Notes: generated from the letters alone by a model not told the origin. A stretch of DNA of 64,000 nucleotides from Pseudomonas hygromyciniae (GCF_016925675.1 NZ_CP070506.1:1362501-1426500), one strand, 5' to 3'; shown: positions 17,501 through 27,190, counted from the first letter of the stretch. Made by a program: numbers and translations.

Positions 17501-18688
17501 TTACGCGTTGACCGTCACCTGCTTGCGACTGGCCATCGCTGTCACTGCATAACCAATCAATGCAGCAAGGATCGAACCGGTGAGAATGCCCATCCGGTCC
17601 ATCCCGGCGTATTCGCTACTGCCTGGTACGAACGCCAGTGAGCCGACAAACAGGCTCATGGTGAAGCCGATGCCGCACAGGATGGCCACGCCCATGACTT
17701 GGCCCCAATTGGCGCCGGTCGGTAGAGCCGCGAGGCCGGTTTTCACCGCGAGCCAGGTCAGGCCAAACACACCGACGGTCTTGCCCACCAGCAGGCCTGC
17801 GGCGATACCCATAGGCACATGGTGGGTGAAGCTCTCCAGGTTGACCCCGGCCAGGGACACACCGGCGTTGGCAAAGGCGAACAGCGGCAGGATTGCGTAC
17901 GCCACCCACGGGTGCAGGGCGTGTTCCAGGCCTAGCAGGGGCGACGGCTCGGCGTTCTTGGTACGCAGTGGGATGCAGAACGCCAGGGTGACGCCAGCCA
18001 GGGTGGCATGCACACCGCTCTTGAGCACGCAGACCCAGAGGATCAGGCCGATGATCAGGTAGGGCCCGAGCTTGACCACGCCCAGGCGGTTCATGGCGAT
18101 CAGCGCGACAAGGCATGCGCCTGCACCCGCCAGCGACGCAGTGGACAGTTCACTGGAGTAGAAAATCGCGATGACGATAATGGCGCCCAGGTCATCAATG
18201 ATCGCCAGGGTCATCAGGAACAGCTTCAGCGACACCGGTACACGCTTGCCCAGCAGTGCCAGTACGCCGAGGGCAAAGGCGATATCGGTGGCCATCGGGA
18301 TGGCCCAGCCGCCCAGCGCCGCAGGGTTATCCTTGTTCAGCGCCCAGTAGATCAGTGCTGGCACCACCATGCCGCCGATGGCTGCTGCGCCTGGCAGCAC
18401 GACCTGGGAAGGCTTGGACAGGTGGCCGTCGAGCAACTCGCGCTTGACCTCCAGGCCGATCAGCAGGAAGAACAGGGCCATCAGGCCGTCGTTGATCCAT
18501 AGCAGTGACGGCTTGGCGATTTGCAGCGCACCGATTTGTACGGCGACGGGCACTTCAAGGAAGCTGTTGTAGAGATGGGACAGCGGTGAGTTGTTGATGA
18601 TCAGGGCCAAGGCGGCTGCAGCGATCAGTAACAGACCGCTGGCCGCTTCAAGCTGGAAGAAACGGGTAAATGTGCTACGCAGAGGCAA
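17501..18688 (-). CDS. nhaA: Na+/H+ antiporter NhaA
   Basis: A 395-residue inner-membrane antiporter with about 12 helices. [21 protein letters not shown] is the first helix; [27 protein letters not shown] and [21 protein letters not shown] carry family signatures, and the paired Asp of the ion site is present in [17 protein letters not shown]. It exchanges H+ for Na+ and supports pH and salt tolerance. An upstream TTG at 18706 is possible, but GGAGAG stands six bases before the TTG at 18688, giving [11 protein letters not shown], the usual N-terminus. The 217-base gap to the divergent gene is very AT-rich. Confidence 0.95.
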   Translation of the reverse strand: MPLRSTFTRFFQLEAASGLLLIAAAALALIINNSPLSHLYNSFLEVPVAVQIGALQIAKPSLLWINDGLMALFFLLIGLEVKRELLDGHLSKPSQVVLPGAAAIGGMVVPALIYWALNKDNPAALGGWAIPMATDIAFALGVLALLGKRVPVSLKLFLMTLAIIDDLGAIIVIAIFYSSELSTASLAGAGACLVALIAMNRLGVVKLGPYLIIGLILWVCVLKSGVHATLAGVTLAFCIPLRTKNAEPSPLLGLEHALHPWVAYAILPLFAFANAGVSLAGVNLESFTHHVPMGIAAGLLVGKTVGVFGLTWLAVKTGLAALPTGANWGQVMGVAILCGIGFTMSLFVGSLAFVPGSSEYAGMDRMGILTGSILAALIGYAVTAMASRKQVTVNA

Positions 18689-18905
18689 GGGATGCTCTCC
18701 AATCAAAGTTCAATAGGGGCGTACCCTAACTCGTACTGTTAGTTGTTAAAACAAAAGTTATATTCTTTTTTTGTTATATAAAAGTGCCAAGGTATGGATT
18801 GCGTCAAAGCCTAGCAATTGTGTATCGAATTGAGTCACGACTGTATCTGTGTGCAGTGTAGGAAACACCCTAAGATCAAGCCTGAAAATTTAATGGAACT
18901 TGAGC

Positions 18906-20000
18906 ATGAGCGACCACCGTCCGTGGGCCCGAGAGGCCATCCGCATTATTGAAGCGGACTTCCAGCGCAGCGCCGACACCCACCTGATCCCGCTGCCGCT
19001 GCCGGGCCTGCCGGGGATCGAGTTGTATTTCAAAGATGAATCCAGCCACCCCACCGGTAGCCTCAAGCACCGGCTGGCCCGCTCCCTGTTCCTGTATGCC
19101 CTGTGCAACGGTTGGCTCAAGCCCGGCGCACCGGTGATCGAGGCGTCCAGCGGCTCGACGGCGATCTCTGAAGCGTACTTCGCGCGCTTGCTGGGCCTGC
19201 CGTTCATTGCGGTGATGCCGGCCACCACGTCTCAGGAAAAGATTGCGCAAATCGCCTTTTACGGCGGCAAGAGCCATCTGGTGCAGGATCCCACGCAGAT
19301 CTACGCCGAATCCGAGCGTTTGGCGCAGGAAAGCGGCGGGCACTTCATGGATCAGTTCACCTACGCTGAACGTGCTACCGACTGGCGGGCGAACAACAAC
19401 ATTGCCGAATCAATCTTCCAGCAATTGCGCTGCGAGCGGCATCCAGAGCCGAGCTGGCTGATTTCCAGCCCGGGTACCGGCGGTACCACCGCGACCCTCG
19501 GGCGTTATGTGCGTTATCGCCAGCATTGCACCCGGGTGTTATGCGCCGACGCCGAGCGTTCGGTGTTCTTCGAGTATTACCAGACCGGTGATGCCAGCCT
19601 GCGCCTTGACTGCGGTTCGCGAATCGAGGGCATTGGCCGGCCACGGGTAGAAGCGTCATTCCTGCCCAAGGTGATCGATGCGATGGTCAAGGTGCCGGAC
19701 GCCTTGTCGTTGGCGGCCATGCATTACCTGGCGCAACGCTTGGGACGGCGGGTCGGGGGTTCCAGCGGTACCAATCTGATTGGCGCGTTGATTGCCGCGC
19801 AGCAGATGCAGGCGGCAGGGGAGTCGGGGTCTATCGTGGCGATTCTGTGTGATGGGGGCGAGCGTTATGCCACGACCTATTACGACGATGCGTGGCTGAT
19901 CGGGCAAGGGTACGAGCTGGAGGAACTGATTGACGCTGTTGCAGCCAGTGTCGAGCGGGGCGAGCCGTTGCCGGACAGCATCCTGCGCGCCAATATCTAA
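18906..20000 (+). CDS. PLP-dependent cysteine synthase-fold enzyme (cysteine desulfhydrase-like)
   Basis: A 364-residue fold-type II PLP enzyme. The Schiff-base lysine is K54 in [11 protein letters not shown], the substrate loop is [13 protein letters not shown], and the phosphate-binding loop is [14 protein letters not shown]. The family includes cysteine synthase, cystathionine beta-synthase and L-cysteine desulfhydrase; length and the KHR motif fit the desulfhydrase-like group, but the reaction is not certain. ATG 18906 is preferred to a TTG two codons earlier because of the GGA spacing. The region upstream (18730-18790) contains AT-rich TTGTTATATAAAAG-like stretches, as found before CysB-regulated sulfur genes; this is only suggestive. 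Confidence 0.85.
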   Translation: MSDHRPWAREAIRIIEADFQRSADTHLIPLPLPGLPGIELYFKDESSHPTGSLKHRLARSLFLYALCNGWLKPGAPVIEASSGSTAISEAYFARLLGLPFIAVMPATTSQEKIAQIAFYGGKSHLVQDPTQIYAESERLAQESGGHFMDQFTYAERATDWRANNNIAESIFQQLRCERHPEPSWLISSPGTGGTTATLGRYVRYRQHCTRVLCADAERSVFFEYYQTGDASLRLDCGSRIEGIGRPRVEASFLPKVIDAMVKVPDALSLAAMHYLAQRLGRRVGGSSGTNLIGALIAAQQMQAAGESGSIVAILCDGGERYATTYYDDAWLIGQGYELEELIDAVAASVERGEPLPDSILRANI

Positions 20001-20021
20001 AATTTCCTGTGTATGGAAACC

Positions 20022-20055
20022 ATTGTGGGAGCCGGGCAAGCCCGGCTCCCACAAT
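20022..20055. repeat. REP hairpin between convergent genes
   Basis: A perfect 34-base palindrome: 16-base arms ATTGTGGGAGCCGGGC and complement with an AA loop. It lies between two convergent genes and probably serves as a bidirectional terminator. Confidence 0.85.
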
Positions 20056-20081
20056 AGAGAGGGGCGCTTGCGGGTGAGCTG

Positions 20082-21695
20082 TCAGGCCTCGATGCCGAGG
20101 ATATCCCGGGCCACGGCTTCGGCAATCCGAATCCCGTCAACGCCTGCCGACAAGATCCCACCGGCATAACCTGCGCCTTCGCCGGCCGGGAACAGGCCTT
20201 TGACATTCAAACTCTGCATCGACGCGTCGCGGGTGATCCGCAGCGGCGACGAGGTGCGGGTCTCGATCCCGGTCAGTACCGCGTCATGCAGCGAGTAACC
20301 CTTGATCTGCTTCTCAAAGGCCGGCAACGCTTCGCGGATGGCCTCGATGGCGAAGTCTGGCAAGGCCAGGGCCAAGTCGCCCAGGGCTACGCCTGGCTTG
20401 TAGGAAGGTTCCACGCTGCCGATGGCCGTGGATGGTTTGCCGGCGATGAAATCACCCACCAGTTGCGCCGGTGCTTCGTAGTTGCTGCCGCCGAGGATGA
20501 ACGCGTGGGACTCCAGGCGCTCCTGCAGCTCGATCCCGGCCAGAGGGCCGCCCGGATAGTCGACTTCCGGGGTGATGCCGACCACGATCCCGGAGTTGGC
20601 ATTGCGCTCGTTACGCGAGTATTGGCTCATGCCATTGGTCACAACCCGATTTGGCTCGGAAGTGGCCGCAACCACCGTACCGCCCGGGCACATGCAGAAG
20701 CTGTATACCGAACGGCCGTTCTTGGCGTGGTGCACCAGCTTGTAGTCGGCCGCGCCCAGTTTTGGGTGCCCGGCATACTTGCCCAGGCGTGCCGCGTCGA
20801 TCAGCGACTGCGGGTGCTCGATGCGGAAACCCACCGAGAACGGCTTGGCTTCCATGTACACGCCACGGCCGTGGAGCATGCGGAAGGTGTCGCGGGCGCT
20901 GTGGCCGAGGGCGAGGATCACGTGCTTGGAGAGGATCTGTTCGCCACCAGCGACCACCACGCCATTCAACTGGCCATCTTCGATCAGCACGTCGGTGACC
21001 CGCTGTTCAAAACGCACCTCACCGCCCAGGGCGATGATCTGCTGGCGCATGTTTTCCACCACGCCGGTCAGACGGAAGGTGCCGATGTGCGGTTTGCTGA
21101 CGTAGAGGATTTCATCCGGCGCGCCGGCCTTGACGAACTCGTGCAGGACCTTGCGCCCGTGGAATTTCGGGTCCTTGATCTGGCTGTAGAGCTTGCCGTC
21201 GGAAAAGGTCCCGGCGCCGCCCTCACCGAACTGCACGTTGGACTCGGGGTTTAGGACGTTTTTGCGCCACAGGCCCCAGGTGTCCTTGGTGCGCTGGCGT
21301 ACTTCGCGGCCGCGCTCGAGGATGATCGGCTTGAAGCCCATCTGCGCCAGCAACAACCCGGCAAAGATCCCGCAAGGGCCGAAGCCGACGACGATAGGGC
21401 TCTCGCTCAGGTCTGCCGGTGCCTGTCCTACGACCTTGTAGCTGATATCGGGGGCGGCATTGATATTGCGATCGTCGGCGAACTTGAGCAGCAGGGCGGC
21501 TTCGCCCTTGACCTCAAGGTCCACGGTGTAGATGAAGCACAGCTCCGACGACTTCTTGCGCGCATCGTAGCTGCGTTTGAACAGGGTGAAATCGAGCAGA
21601 TCATCACTGGCGATGCCCAGGCGCTGCACGATGGCAGGCCGCAGGTCTTCTTCGGGATGGTCGATGGGCAGCTTGAGTTCGGTGATTCGTAGCAT
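20082..21695 (-). CDS. FAD-dependent oxidoreductase (COG2509-type)
   Basis: A 537-residue flavoprotein. Residues 1-80 form a small N-terminal domain (ITELKLPIDHPEEDLRPAIVQRLGI). The dinucleotide-binding fold follows with VVGFGPCGIFAGLLLAQMGFKPIILERG (near 103-130), and an ATG-type second FAD motif is present as VILALGHSARDT. The C-terminal SPLRITRD and GLFPAGEGAGYAGGI close the FAD site. This COG2509 family is common but without a defined substrate. ATG at 21695 is the natural start. Confidence 0.9.
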   Translation of the reverse strand: MLRITELKLPIDHPEEDLRPAIVQRLGIASDDLLDFTLFKRSYDARKKSSELCFIYTVDLEVKGEAALLLKFADDRNINAAPDISYKVVGQAPADLSESPIVVGFGPCGIFAGLLLAQMGFKPIILERGREVRQRTKDTWGLWRKNVLNPESNVQFGEGGAGTFSDGKLYSQIKDPKFHGRKVLHEFVKAGAPDEILYVSKPHIGTFRLTGVVENMRQQIIALGGEVRFEQRVTDVLIEDGQLNGVVVAGGEQILSKHVILALGHSARDTFRMLHGRGVYMEAKPFSVGFRIEHPQSLIDAARLGKYAGHPKLGAADYKLVHHAKNGRSVYSFCMCPGGTVVAATSEPNRVVTNGMSQYSRNERNANSGIVVGITPEVDYPGGPLAGIELQERLESHAFILGGSNYEAPAQLVGDFIAGKPSTAIGSVEPSYKPGVALGDLALALPDFAIEAIREALPAFEKQIKGYSLHDAVLTGIETRTSSPLRITRDASMQSLNVKGLFPAGEGAGYAGGILSAGVDGIRIAEAVARDILGIEA

Positions 21696-21801
21696 GACAG
21701 GATCCGATATGCGGCGTTTGGAAGGGCCGGCAGTTTTGCAAACCGGCGATTATAAGCCCCAACGGCGCTTTCCCGTCATGCTAAAACAGCCCAGGGGCGA
21801 A

Positions 21802-22473
21802 TCAGTCGTCTCGCGAGCCGCCAAATGCCGCGCAACCACGCTGCACCTGACCGTTGATCCGAAGTTCGGCGCTCATGTGTTGCAGGCTGCCGCTGACGCT
21901 ATCGATGCAGCGCTGGGGCGCGACCCACAGTTCAATCTGCTGGCCGTTGGCTTCGGTGGTGAGGTTGAAACGGCCGTCACCCAGTTGCTCTTCCACATAA
22001 GGCACCGGCAACGGTGGCTGGCCTTCGCGTTGCAGGACCATGCCCTTGTTGGTCACATTCAGGGCCCAGGCTGGCTTGTGCCCGTTGGCGCGCAGGATCA
22101 TGCGCTTGAAGTCCGGGTCGTCACAGGCTGAGGTCGAGCGTTCGACGCGGTACAGCTGTTGCAGCTCCACCTGGCCCTGGGTGCCGCTGGCGACCCCGGA
22201 AAACTTGCCGCGCAAGTCGGCAAACAACGCCCCTTGCTGGCCGGCCAGGGACGCAGCTTCCTGGAGGATGCTGGTACCGCCGGTATCGTTGACCACGTAG
22301 TTACGCTGGTCATGGCAGGGCTGGAACAGCAATTTGTCGCCGATGGCCGTCAACTCGCCTTGCATGCGAGTCAGGCCCGCAGTGGAGGGCGTCGCCGGAT
22401 CGCGTTCAAACACCTGGCAGGCAGCGAACAAGGGCAGCAGGGCAAACAGAGCAAGGGTACGGGCGGCAAGCAT
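21802..22473 (-). CDS. Predicted lipoprotein of unknown function
   Basis: A 223-residue lipoprotein. ATG 22473 follows AGGAG, and the signal ends in FAAC. The mature region contains a pattern of strands with four Cys (LFQPCHDQ, TSACDDPDFK, APQRCIDS and QRGCAAFG) that may form two disulfides. Repeated phrases such as ELTAIGDKLLFQPC and RVERSTSACDDPDF recall the META/NlpE/COG3650 type of small periplasmic beta proteins. I cannot name a function. A longer open frame upstream lacks a ribosome-binding site and is ignored. The next gene is divergent. Confidence 0.75.
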   Translation of the reverse strand: MLAARTLALFALLPLFAACQVFERDPATPSTAGLTRMQGELTAIGDKLLFQPCHDQRNYVVNDTGGTSILQEAASLAGQQGALFADLRGKFSGVASGTQGQVELQQLYRVERSTSACDDPDFKRMILRANGHKPAWALNVTNKGMVLQREGQPPLPVPYVEEQLGDGRFNLTTEANGQQIELWVAPQRCIDSVSGSLQHMSAELRINGQVQRGCAAFGGSRDD

Positions 22474-22645
22474 TATCGGGTCTCCTGACAAGTGCCGCCA
22501 CGTTACGCAGGCTGGCGCCGCATCACAAGCCGACGATGGCGCACGATTAGGTTTCAGCATTTTAATGGAGCGCGGATTTAAGCCTTTTCCTCTGTTTGCT
22601 GTGCCAACCTTGTGCAACGTTCACGCTTTTCAAAGGAGCACGTGT

Positions 22646-23002
22646 ATGAGCCTTCGATGGGCCTTTTTCGCCCTGGTCTGGATGGCGCCCCTGGCCAGGG
22701 CCGAGGCGCCGGCCAAGCTGTTCTACAGTTCGCAGACCGACTTTACCGAGATCACGGTGAGCCTGAAAAAAACCTCGGCGCTCCAGCCTGAGTTTATTCG
22801 AGTCGACGTGACGCTGACGCCCGAGGCCAGGGCGCGTTCCAAAGCCCTGAGCCTGCTGGCCATGCACAAACGGATAACGCTGTATCTCAATGGCCGGCAG
22901 CTCAGTACCGCGACGGTTCAGAGTGTCCTCGACGGTCCGGGCCTGACGTTTTCCATTCCCCGCGACCAGTTGCTGGAGATGATGCCATCGCTGCTCGAGT
23001 GA
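22646..23002 (+). CDS. Small secreted protein of unknown function
   Basis: A 118-residue protein starting at ATG 22646 behind AAAGGAG. The signal peptide MSLRWAFFALVWMAPLARA is cleaved before EAPA. The mature domain has alternating strands (DFTEITVSLKKTSALQPEFIRVDVTLTPEARARS) and looks periplasmic. It ends 5 bases before the converging SDR gene. No family recognised. Confidence 0.72.
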   Translation: MSLRWAFFALVWMAPLARAEAPAKLFYSSQTDFTEITVSLKKTSALQPEFIRVDVTLTPEARARSKALSLLAMHKRITLYLNGRQLSTATVQSVLDGPGLTFSIPRDQLLEMMPSLLE

Positions 23003-23007
23003 TGCTT

Positions 23008-23607
23008 TCAGCCTACGATGTAAGTCTGTCCGGTCTGTAAGCCTTCAACACTTTTGGCGTATGCCAATGCCACGTCCGCCGCAGGAGCCGGCTTGAAGCC
23101 TCTGAAATATGGCGCATAGCTGCCCATGGCCTCCACCAGCACGGTCGGGCTGACCGAATTGATGCGCAAGCCCCGTGGCAATTCAATCGCCGCCGCCTTG
23201 ACGAAGGCATCGATGGCGCCATTGACCAGTGCAGCCGAAGCGCCGGTGCGGATCGGGTCGCGATTGAGGATGCCGCTGGTGAAGGTGAACGACGCACCGT
23301 CGTTGGCGAATTCACGGCCGATCAGCAGCAGGTTGACCTGGCCCATCAGTTTGTCTTGCAGGCCTAGGTCGAAGTGGCTGGCATCCATCTCTCCCAAAGG
23401 TACGAAGTTCACACTGCCGGCGGCGCATACCAGGGCATCGAACTTGCCGGTTTGCGCAAACAACTGGCGGATTGAAGCGCTATCGCTGATATCAACGTGA
23501 AAGTCGCCGCTCTTGCGACCGATGCTGATCACTTCGTGGCGCTGGGACAGCTCGGCCTTGACTGCCGAGCCCACCGTGCCGCTGGCGCCAATCAACAGGA
23601 TCTTCAT
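23008..23607 (-). CDS. Short-chain dehydrogenase/reductase
   Basis: A 199-residue SDR, shorter than classical members. The cofactor loop is LLIGASGTVGSAV (residues 4-16). The typical catalytic Tyr in YxxxK is not in its usual form: the segment corresponding to the active site reads TSGILNRDPIRTGASAALVNGAIDAFVKAAAIE, with no YxxxK. The catalytic Lys/Tyr pair therefore appears changed, as in the COG0300-like short subfamily of atypical SDRs. It is transcribed away from a LysR gene 105 bases off, so it is probably its target. Confidence 0.85.
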   Translation of the reverse strand: MKILLIGASGTVGSAVKAELSQRHEVISIGRKSGDFHVDISDSASIRQLFAQTGKFDALVCAAGSVNFVPLGEMDASHFDLGLQDKLMGQVNLLLIGREFANDGASFTFTSGILNRDPIRTGASAALVNGAIDAFVKAAAIELPRGLRINSVSPTVLVEAMGSYAPYFRGFKPAPAADVALAYAKSVEGLQTGQTYIVG

Positions 23608-23712
23608 GATGTGATTCCTCAAAGGGTTCAAGTGAGCCTTCAGTCTAGAGTGGTTTTTTCTGTAGATAAGCGCACTAATAGGCAACCTTTGGTTTTCAAA
23701 TGGAAACAATCC

Positions 23713-24621
23713 ATGAGCGAGATGGACGACCTGGCGGCGTTTGCGGTGTTGATCGAAGCCGGCAGTTTTACCCTGGCCGCCCAGCAACTGGGCTGCAGCA
23801 AGGGGCAGTTGTCCAAGCGCATCAGCCAGTTGGAAGCACAGTTTTCGGTAGTGTTGCTGCACCGCACCACCCGCCGGCTGAATCTGACCGCTGCCGGCGC
23901 GGCCCTGCTGCCACAAGCTCAGGCGCTGGTAATCCAAGTGGACCGTGCACGTCAGGCATTGGCGCGGCTAAAAGATGATGTGGCCGGGCCGGTGCGTATG
24001 ACCGTTCCGGTGTCCCTGGGCGAAACCTTCTTCGATGGCCTGTTACTGGAGTTTTCCCGACAGTACCCGCAAGTGCAGGTCGAGGTGGATCTCAGCAACA
24101 ATTATCGCGACCTGGCCAGGGACGGCTTTGATCTGGCGGTACGCTCAGAGGTTGCCAACGATGAGCGCCTGGTCGCCAAGCCGTTGTTGGCCTGGCATGA
24201 AATGACCTGTGCCAGCCCGGCTTACCTGGAACAGTACGGTGAACCGCTGACACCCGCGGAGCTGGTCGGGCACCGCTGTTTGCTCAACAGCCACTACAGT
24301 GGGCGCGAGGAGTGGCTATATCACCAGCAGCACGAGCTGTTGCGAGTGCGGGTGGATGGCACTTTTGCCTCCAACCACTACAACTTGCTGAAAAAAGCCG
24401 CACTGGTGGGGGCCGGTATCGCACGGCTGCCGTCCTATCTGTTGCAAGTGGAATTGGCTGACGGCCGGCTTCGTTGGCTCTTGCGTGATTATCAGACCCG
24501 CAGCATGCCCATGTACCTGGTGCATCCGTATCAGGGTGGGCTACCGCGTCGCACCCAAGTGCTGGCCGATTACCTGGTGGGCTGGTTCAAGCGCAACGGC
24601 GAGGCATTGGACCGGCTCTAG
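23713..24621 (+). CDS. LysR family transcriptional regulator
   Basis: A 302-residue LTTR. The winged helix-turn-helix occupies residues 1-60 (LAAFAVLIEAGSFTLAAQQLGCSKGQLSKRISQLEAQF), and the effector-binding domain follows from about 90 (GPVRMTVPVSLGETFF). It belongs to the large LysR group of CrgA/AaeR-like proteins. It diverges from the SDR gene with a 105-base shared promoter region, the usual arrangement for an LTTR and its target. Its 3' end overlaps the last 4 bases of the convergent DoxX gene. Confidence 0.92.
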   Translation: MSEMDDLAAFAVLIEAGSFTLAAQQLGCSKGQLSKRISQLEAQFSVVLLHRTTRRLNLTAAGAALLPQAQALVIQVDRARQALARLKDDVAGPVRMTVPVSLGETFFDGLLLEFSRQYPQVQVEVDLSNNYRDLARDGFDLAVRSEVANDERLVAKPLLAWHEMTCASPAYLEQYGEPLTPAELVGHRCLLNSHYSGREEWLYHQQHELLRVRVDGTFASNHYNLLKKAALVGAGIARLPSYLLQVELADGRLRWLLRDYQTRSMPMYLVHPYQGGLPRRTQVLADYLVGWFKRNGEALDRL

Positions 24622-25103
24622 CGCCAGCGCCGGGCGATCCAGTGATCAATTGACACCCGTCCGGGCCCCTTGGCCATCAACACCAGCAGCAACGCGATCC
24701 AGGTGCCGTGGGTCGGGTACGCATCGGGATAGACAAATAGTTGGATCACCAGGGTCATGCCCAGTAACGCCAGCGCTGAAAAACGTGTGGCAAGCCCCAG
24801 CAGAATCAGAACCGGGAAAAAGTGTTCGGCGAATGTGGCCAGGTACGCGGCCACTTCTGCTGGCACAAACGGTAACCGGTATTCACTTCGAAACAACGGC
24901 ACGGTGGAGTTGGCGAGGTGGGGCACGCCCAGTTCGAAGGTGCCGTCTATCAGGTCGACGGCAAACCCCTGGACCTTGGTCTGGCCGGATTTCCAGAACA
25001 CCGCTGCAATGGAAAAACGTGCGACAAGAGCGATCAGGCTGTAGGGGATTTTTTCGAAGGTTTGAGTGACGCGTGCAATCAGACGGGGGGCGGAAGTATT
25101 CAT
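24618..25103 (-). CDS. DoxX family membrane protein of the bufferin operon
   Basis: A 161-residue membrane protein with four helices, including ALVARFSIAAVFWKSGQTKV (first helix, the family signature) and VLILLGLATRFSALALLGMTLVIQLFVYP. DoxX proteins are often encoded with DUF2282/DUF692/DUF2063 genes. Its ATG overlaps the end of the DUF2063 gene by 4 bases, so it is the last gene of the operon. A redox or quinone-linked role in maturation is possible but unproved. The ATG at 25103 is preferred to an upstream non-ATG start inside the previous gene. Confidence 0.88.
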   Translation of the reverse strand: MNTSAPRLIARVTQTFEKIPYSLIALVARFSIAAVFWKSGQTKVQGFAVDLIDGTFELGVPHLANSTVPLFRSEYRLPFVPAEVAAYLATFAEHFFPVLILLGLATRFSALALLGMTLVIQLFVYPDAYPTHGTWIALLLVLMAKGPGRVSIDHWIARRWR

Positions 25104-25864
25104 GGCTGTACCTTGATTTGGGTGATGGCGCGGTGGTTGATCAGCAGTCCCAGGCATTGGTGCAGGTCAAATTCGCTGGCCGCGTCGAGGGCGTACGCCA
25201 CCGCCATTTCCAGGGGCCAATCGTTGTTCAGGCTGTTGATAAAGGTCACGCAGCCGCTGTCGATGCAGAACACTTCCACCTCCAGGCCGTTGCGCAGCAC
25301 CAGCGCACTTTGCCCATGCCAGGGGTCGATTTTGGCGATGCTGTCGGTGGTTTGGTGCGCAGCCCATAGCGCCACCACGGCGTAGTCCGAACGCAAGGTG
25401 GCAACGGATGGATGCAATTGCAGGCGCACGTTGCCCAGACTGAGTAGCTGCTGTAGCTGGTTCACCACGGCCTGTGGGTCGGCTACCGGGGCGTCGATGG
25501 CGTGATAGGCACTGATCCGCAAGCGCTCCAGCCGAGCGACGTCGGCCAGGTATGGCACCTCGACAGCGGGGGCGAAGCCCTGGATAAAATCCGCCAGGTC
25601 ACTGCCGTAGTCGTGGAGCAGCGGGCTGATCGGTGGGTAAGCCTGGATATACAACCCGGCCATGGCCCGAAAAAAATGGTCGCCCACCAGTTGCCGGGTC
25701 ACCGGATAACTGTCGGCCAGGGCATTGATCAACGAGCTGTGGACGTTGTTGCGATACACCGCAAAACGACTGGCAGGATCGGCGCCATTGCGGCTGAACA
25801 ACCCATCCGGGCATGGTTGGTCCGGCGTAAGCAGGGCCTGGGCGAATCGTCCGTGCAGGTTCAT
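25100..25864 (-). CDS. bufC: DUF2063 (HvfC/BufC) bufferin maturation partner
   Basis: A 254-residue protein whose N-terminal domain ([12 protein letters not shown], then [32 protein letters not shown], residues 1-65) is the DUF2063 signature. Family members act with the DUF692 enzyme, in which the partner presents the precursor peptide. It overlaps the DUF692 gene by 4 bases upstream and the DoxX gene by 4 bases downstream. The C-terminal half is more variable. Confidence 0.9.
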   Translation of the reverse strand: MNLHGRFAQALLTPDQPCPDGLFSRNGADPASRFAVYRNNVHSSLINALADSYPVTRQLVGDHFFRAMAGLYIQAYPPISPLLHDYGSDLADFIQGFAPAVEVPYLADVARLERLRISAYHAIDAPVADPQAVVNQLQQLLSLGNVRLQLHPSVATLRSDYAVVALWAAHQTTDSIAKIDPWHGQSALVLRNGLEVEVFCIDSGCVTFINSLNNDWPLEMAVAYALDAASEFDLHQCLGLLINHRAITQIKVQP

Positions 25865-26742
25865 AGGGGCACCGCCGCAGCCAGCAGGTGCTGGTCCGCT
25901 TGCCGGGCTTCGGCGTGCAATACGCTGAAGGCCGGAACATCGTTGTCACGCTCGATCAGCGTAGCCACCGGCCCGGTGCGTTGCAGTGCCTGCTGATACA
26001 ACTGCCAGACGGCGTTGTCGACCGGCGCTCCGTGGTCATCGATCAGCAGGCGATCACCTAGGCTGTCGGTGTCTTCGGCAAAACCTGCCAGATGAATCTC
26101 GCCCACGCTGTGCAAAGGCAAGGCATTGAGGTAGGCCAACGGATCCTGCTGATGATTGATGCAGGACACATATACATTGTTCACGTCCAGCAACAGGCCG
26201 CAGCCGGTACGCCGGATGACCTCGCTGATAAAGTCGGTTTCGTCCAGGGTGGAGTGCTGGAACTGCAGGTAGGTTGACGGGTTCTCCAGCAACATGCGCC
26301 GCTTGAGTGTGTTTTGTACCTGGTCAATGTGTTCGCACACCCGCTTGAGGGCGGCGTCGTCATAGGCCAGGGGCAGCAGGTCATTGAGAAACACCGGGCC
26401 GTGGCTTGACCAGGCCAGGTGTTCGGAAAAGGAGTGAGGTTGATAGCGCTCCATCAGTGCCGCCAGGCGCGCCAAGTGGGCGTGGTTCAGCGGGCCTTCG
26501 CCACCGATGGACAGGCCGACGCCGTGCAGCGATAGCGGATACTGCTCGCGGATCAACCCTAGATAGTGGTGGAACGGCCCGCCGGCCACCATGTAGTTTT
26601 CGGCGTGGACTTCAAAAAAACCAATATCGGGCAGGGTGGCGAGCACTTGCTGGAAGTGCTCGCTCTTGAGCCCCAGCCCGGCCCGGCGCGGAAGGCCGGG
26701 AGCCTGAGCCTGGGCGACATCAGGCAGAGATGAAAGCGTCAT
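25861..26742 (-). CDS. bufB: DUF692 (MNIO, HvfB/BufB) multinuclear iron oxidative enzyme
   Basis: A 293-residue TIM-barrel enzyme of the MNIO family (also represented by MbnB). Motifs that supply metal ligands in the family are present: HAEN (46-49), LHGVGLSIG with H73, SEHLAW with H108, LLENPSTY with E153, [10 protein letters not shown] with D186 and EIHLAGF with H217. MNIOs use two or three iron atoms and oxygen to modify cysteine residues in a ribosomal precursor; in bufferins the reported product is a thiooxazole. The likely substrate is the DUF2282 protein encoded just upstream. The gene is followed by bufC with a 4-base overlap. Confidence 0.93.
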   Translation of the reverse strand: MTLSSLPDVAQAQAPGLPRRAGLGLKSEHFQQVLATLPDIGFFEVHAENYMVAGGPFHHYLGLIREQYPLSLHGVGLSIGGEGPLNHAHLARLAALMERYQPHSFSEHLAWSSHGPVFLNDLLPLAYDDAALKRVCEHIDQVQNTLKRRMLLENPSTYLQFQHSTLDETDFISEVIRRTGCGLLLDVNNVYVSCINHQQDPLAYLNALPLHSVGEIHLAGFAEDTDSLGDRLLIDDHGAPVDNAVWQLYQQALQRTGPVATLIERDNDVPAFSVLHAEARQADQHLLAAAVPL

Positions 26743-26764
26743 CGTCAGTACTCAGGCAGGGGAT

Positions 26765-27073
26765 TCAGGATTTGGCCTTGTAGGCTTCCAGTTGGCCAAA
26801 ACCGGTTGGCGAGGTTTTGCTTTCCATCTTCATGCAGGTGCCCTCGGGGACCAGATTCCAGGCGTTGGCCTGGTAGTCGGTTTTCGAGGTGCCCGCGCAC
26901 GTGGTGCCAGCGCCTGCGGCGCAGTCGTTCTTGCCTTTGAGGGCGACGCCAAAGCATTTTTCCATCTTCGCCTCGTCGGCATGGGCGGCAGTGGTCAGAG
27001 TGCTCAGGCTCAAGGCAGAACCCAGGGCCAGGACGAGGGTGGCGGCGGACAGCGAACGGGTGGTAGTGGTCAT
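26765..27073 (-). CDS. bufA1: DUF2282 bufferin-type RiPP precursor
   Basis: A 102-residue precursor with a long signal peptide (residues 1-32, ending THAA-type TTAAHA before DEAK), so the product is exported. The mature part has four Cys at 40, 51, 59 and 80 ([23 protein letters not shown]), the DUF2282 pattern. In published bufferins the middle two Cys are converted to thiooxazoles by the MNIO, and the peptide sequesters copper in the periplasm; here this is inferred from family and operon. The MNIO gene starts 22 bases after the stop. Not a lasso or class I lanthipeptide; no leader-peptidase site seen. Confidence 0.92.
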   Translation of the reverse strand: MTTTTRSLSAATLVLALGSALSLSTLTTAAHADEAKMEKCFGVALKGKNDCAAGAGTTCAGTSKTDYQANAWNLVPEGTCMKMESKTSPTGFGQLEAYKAKS

Positions 27074-27123
27074 GGTGTTTCTCCAGCAGTGAGGTTGGCA
27101 AGAAAGCGTTTGTGCTTGCTTAC

Positions 27124-27156
27124 CCCACTAGAGAAAGGGGGGAGGGGATCGTTACA
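27124..27156 (-). promoter_or_regulatory. Candidate ECF-sigma-type promoter of the bufferin operon
   Basis: On the minus strand TGTAACG (27156-27150) is followed about 16 bases later by CTCTAGTGG (27133-27125), some 50 bases before the bufA1 start. The GTAAC element resembles -35 boxes of SigF/ECF-type promoters that precede DUF2282 operons in other bacteria. No ECF sigma factor gene lies nearby. Position and motif are suggestive only. Confidence 0.3.
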
Positions 27157-27190
27157 CGTGGGTCGAAGAAAACTTGAAAACTGTTGGTGG

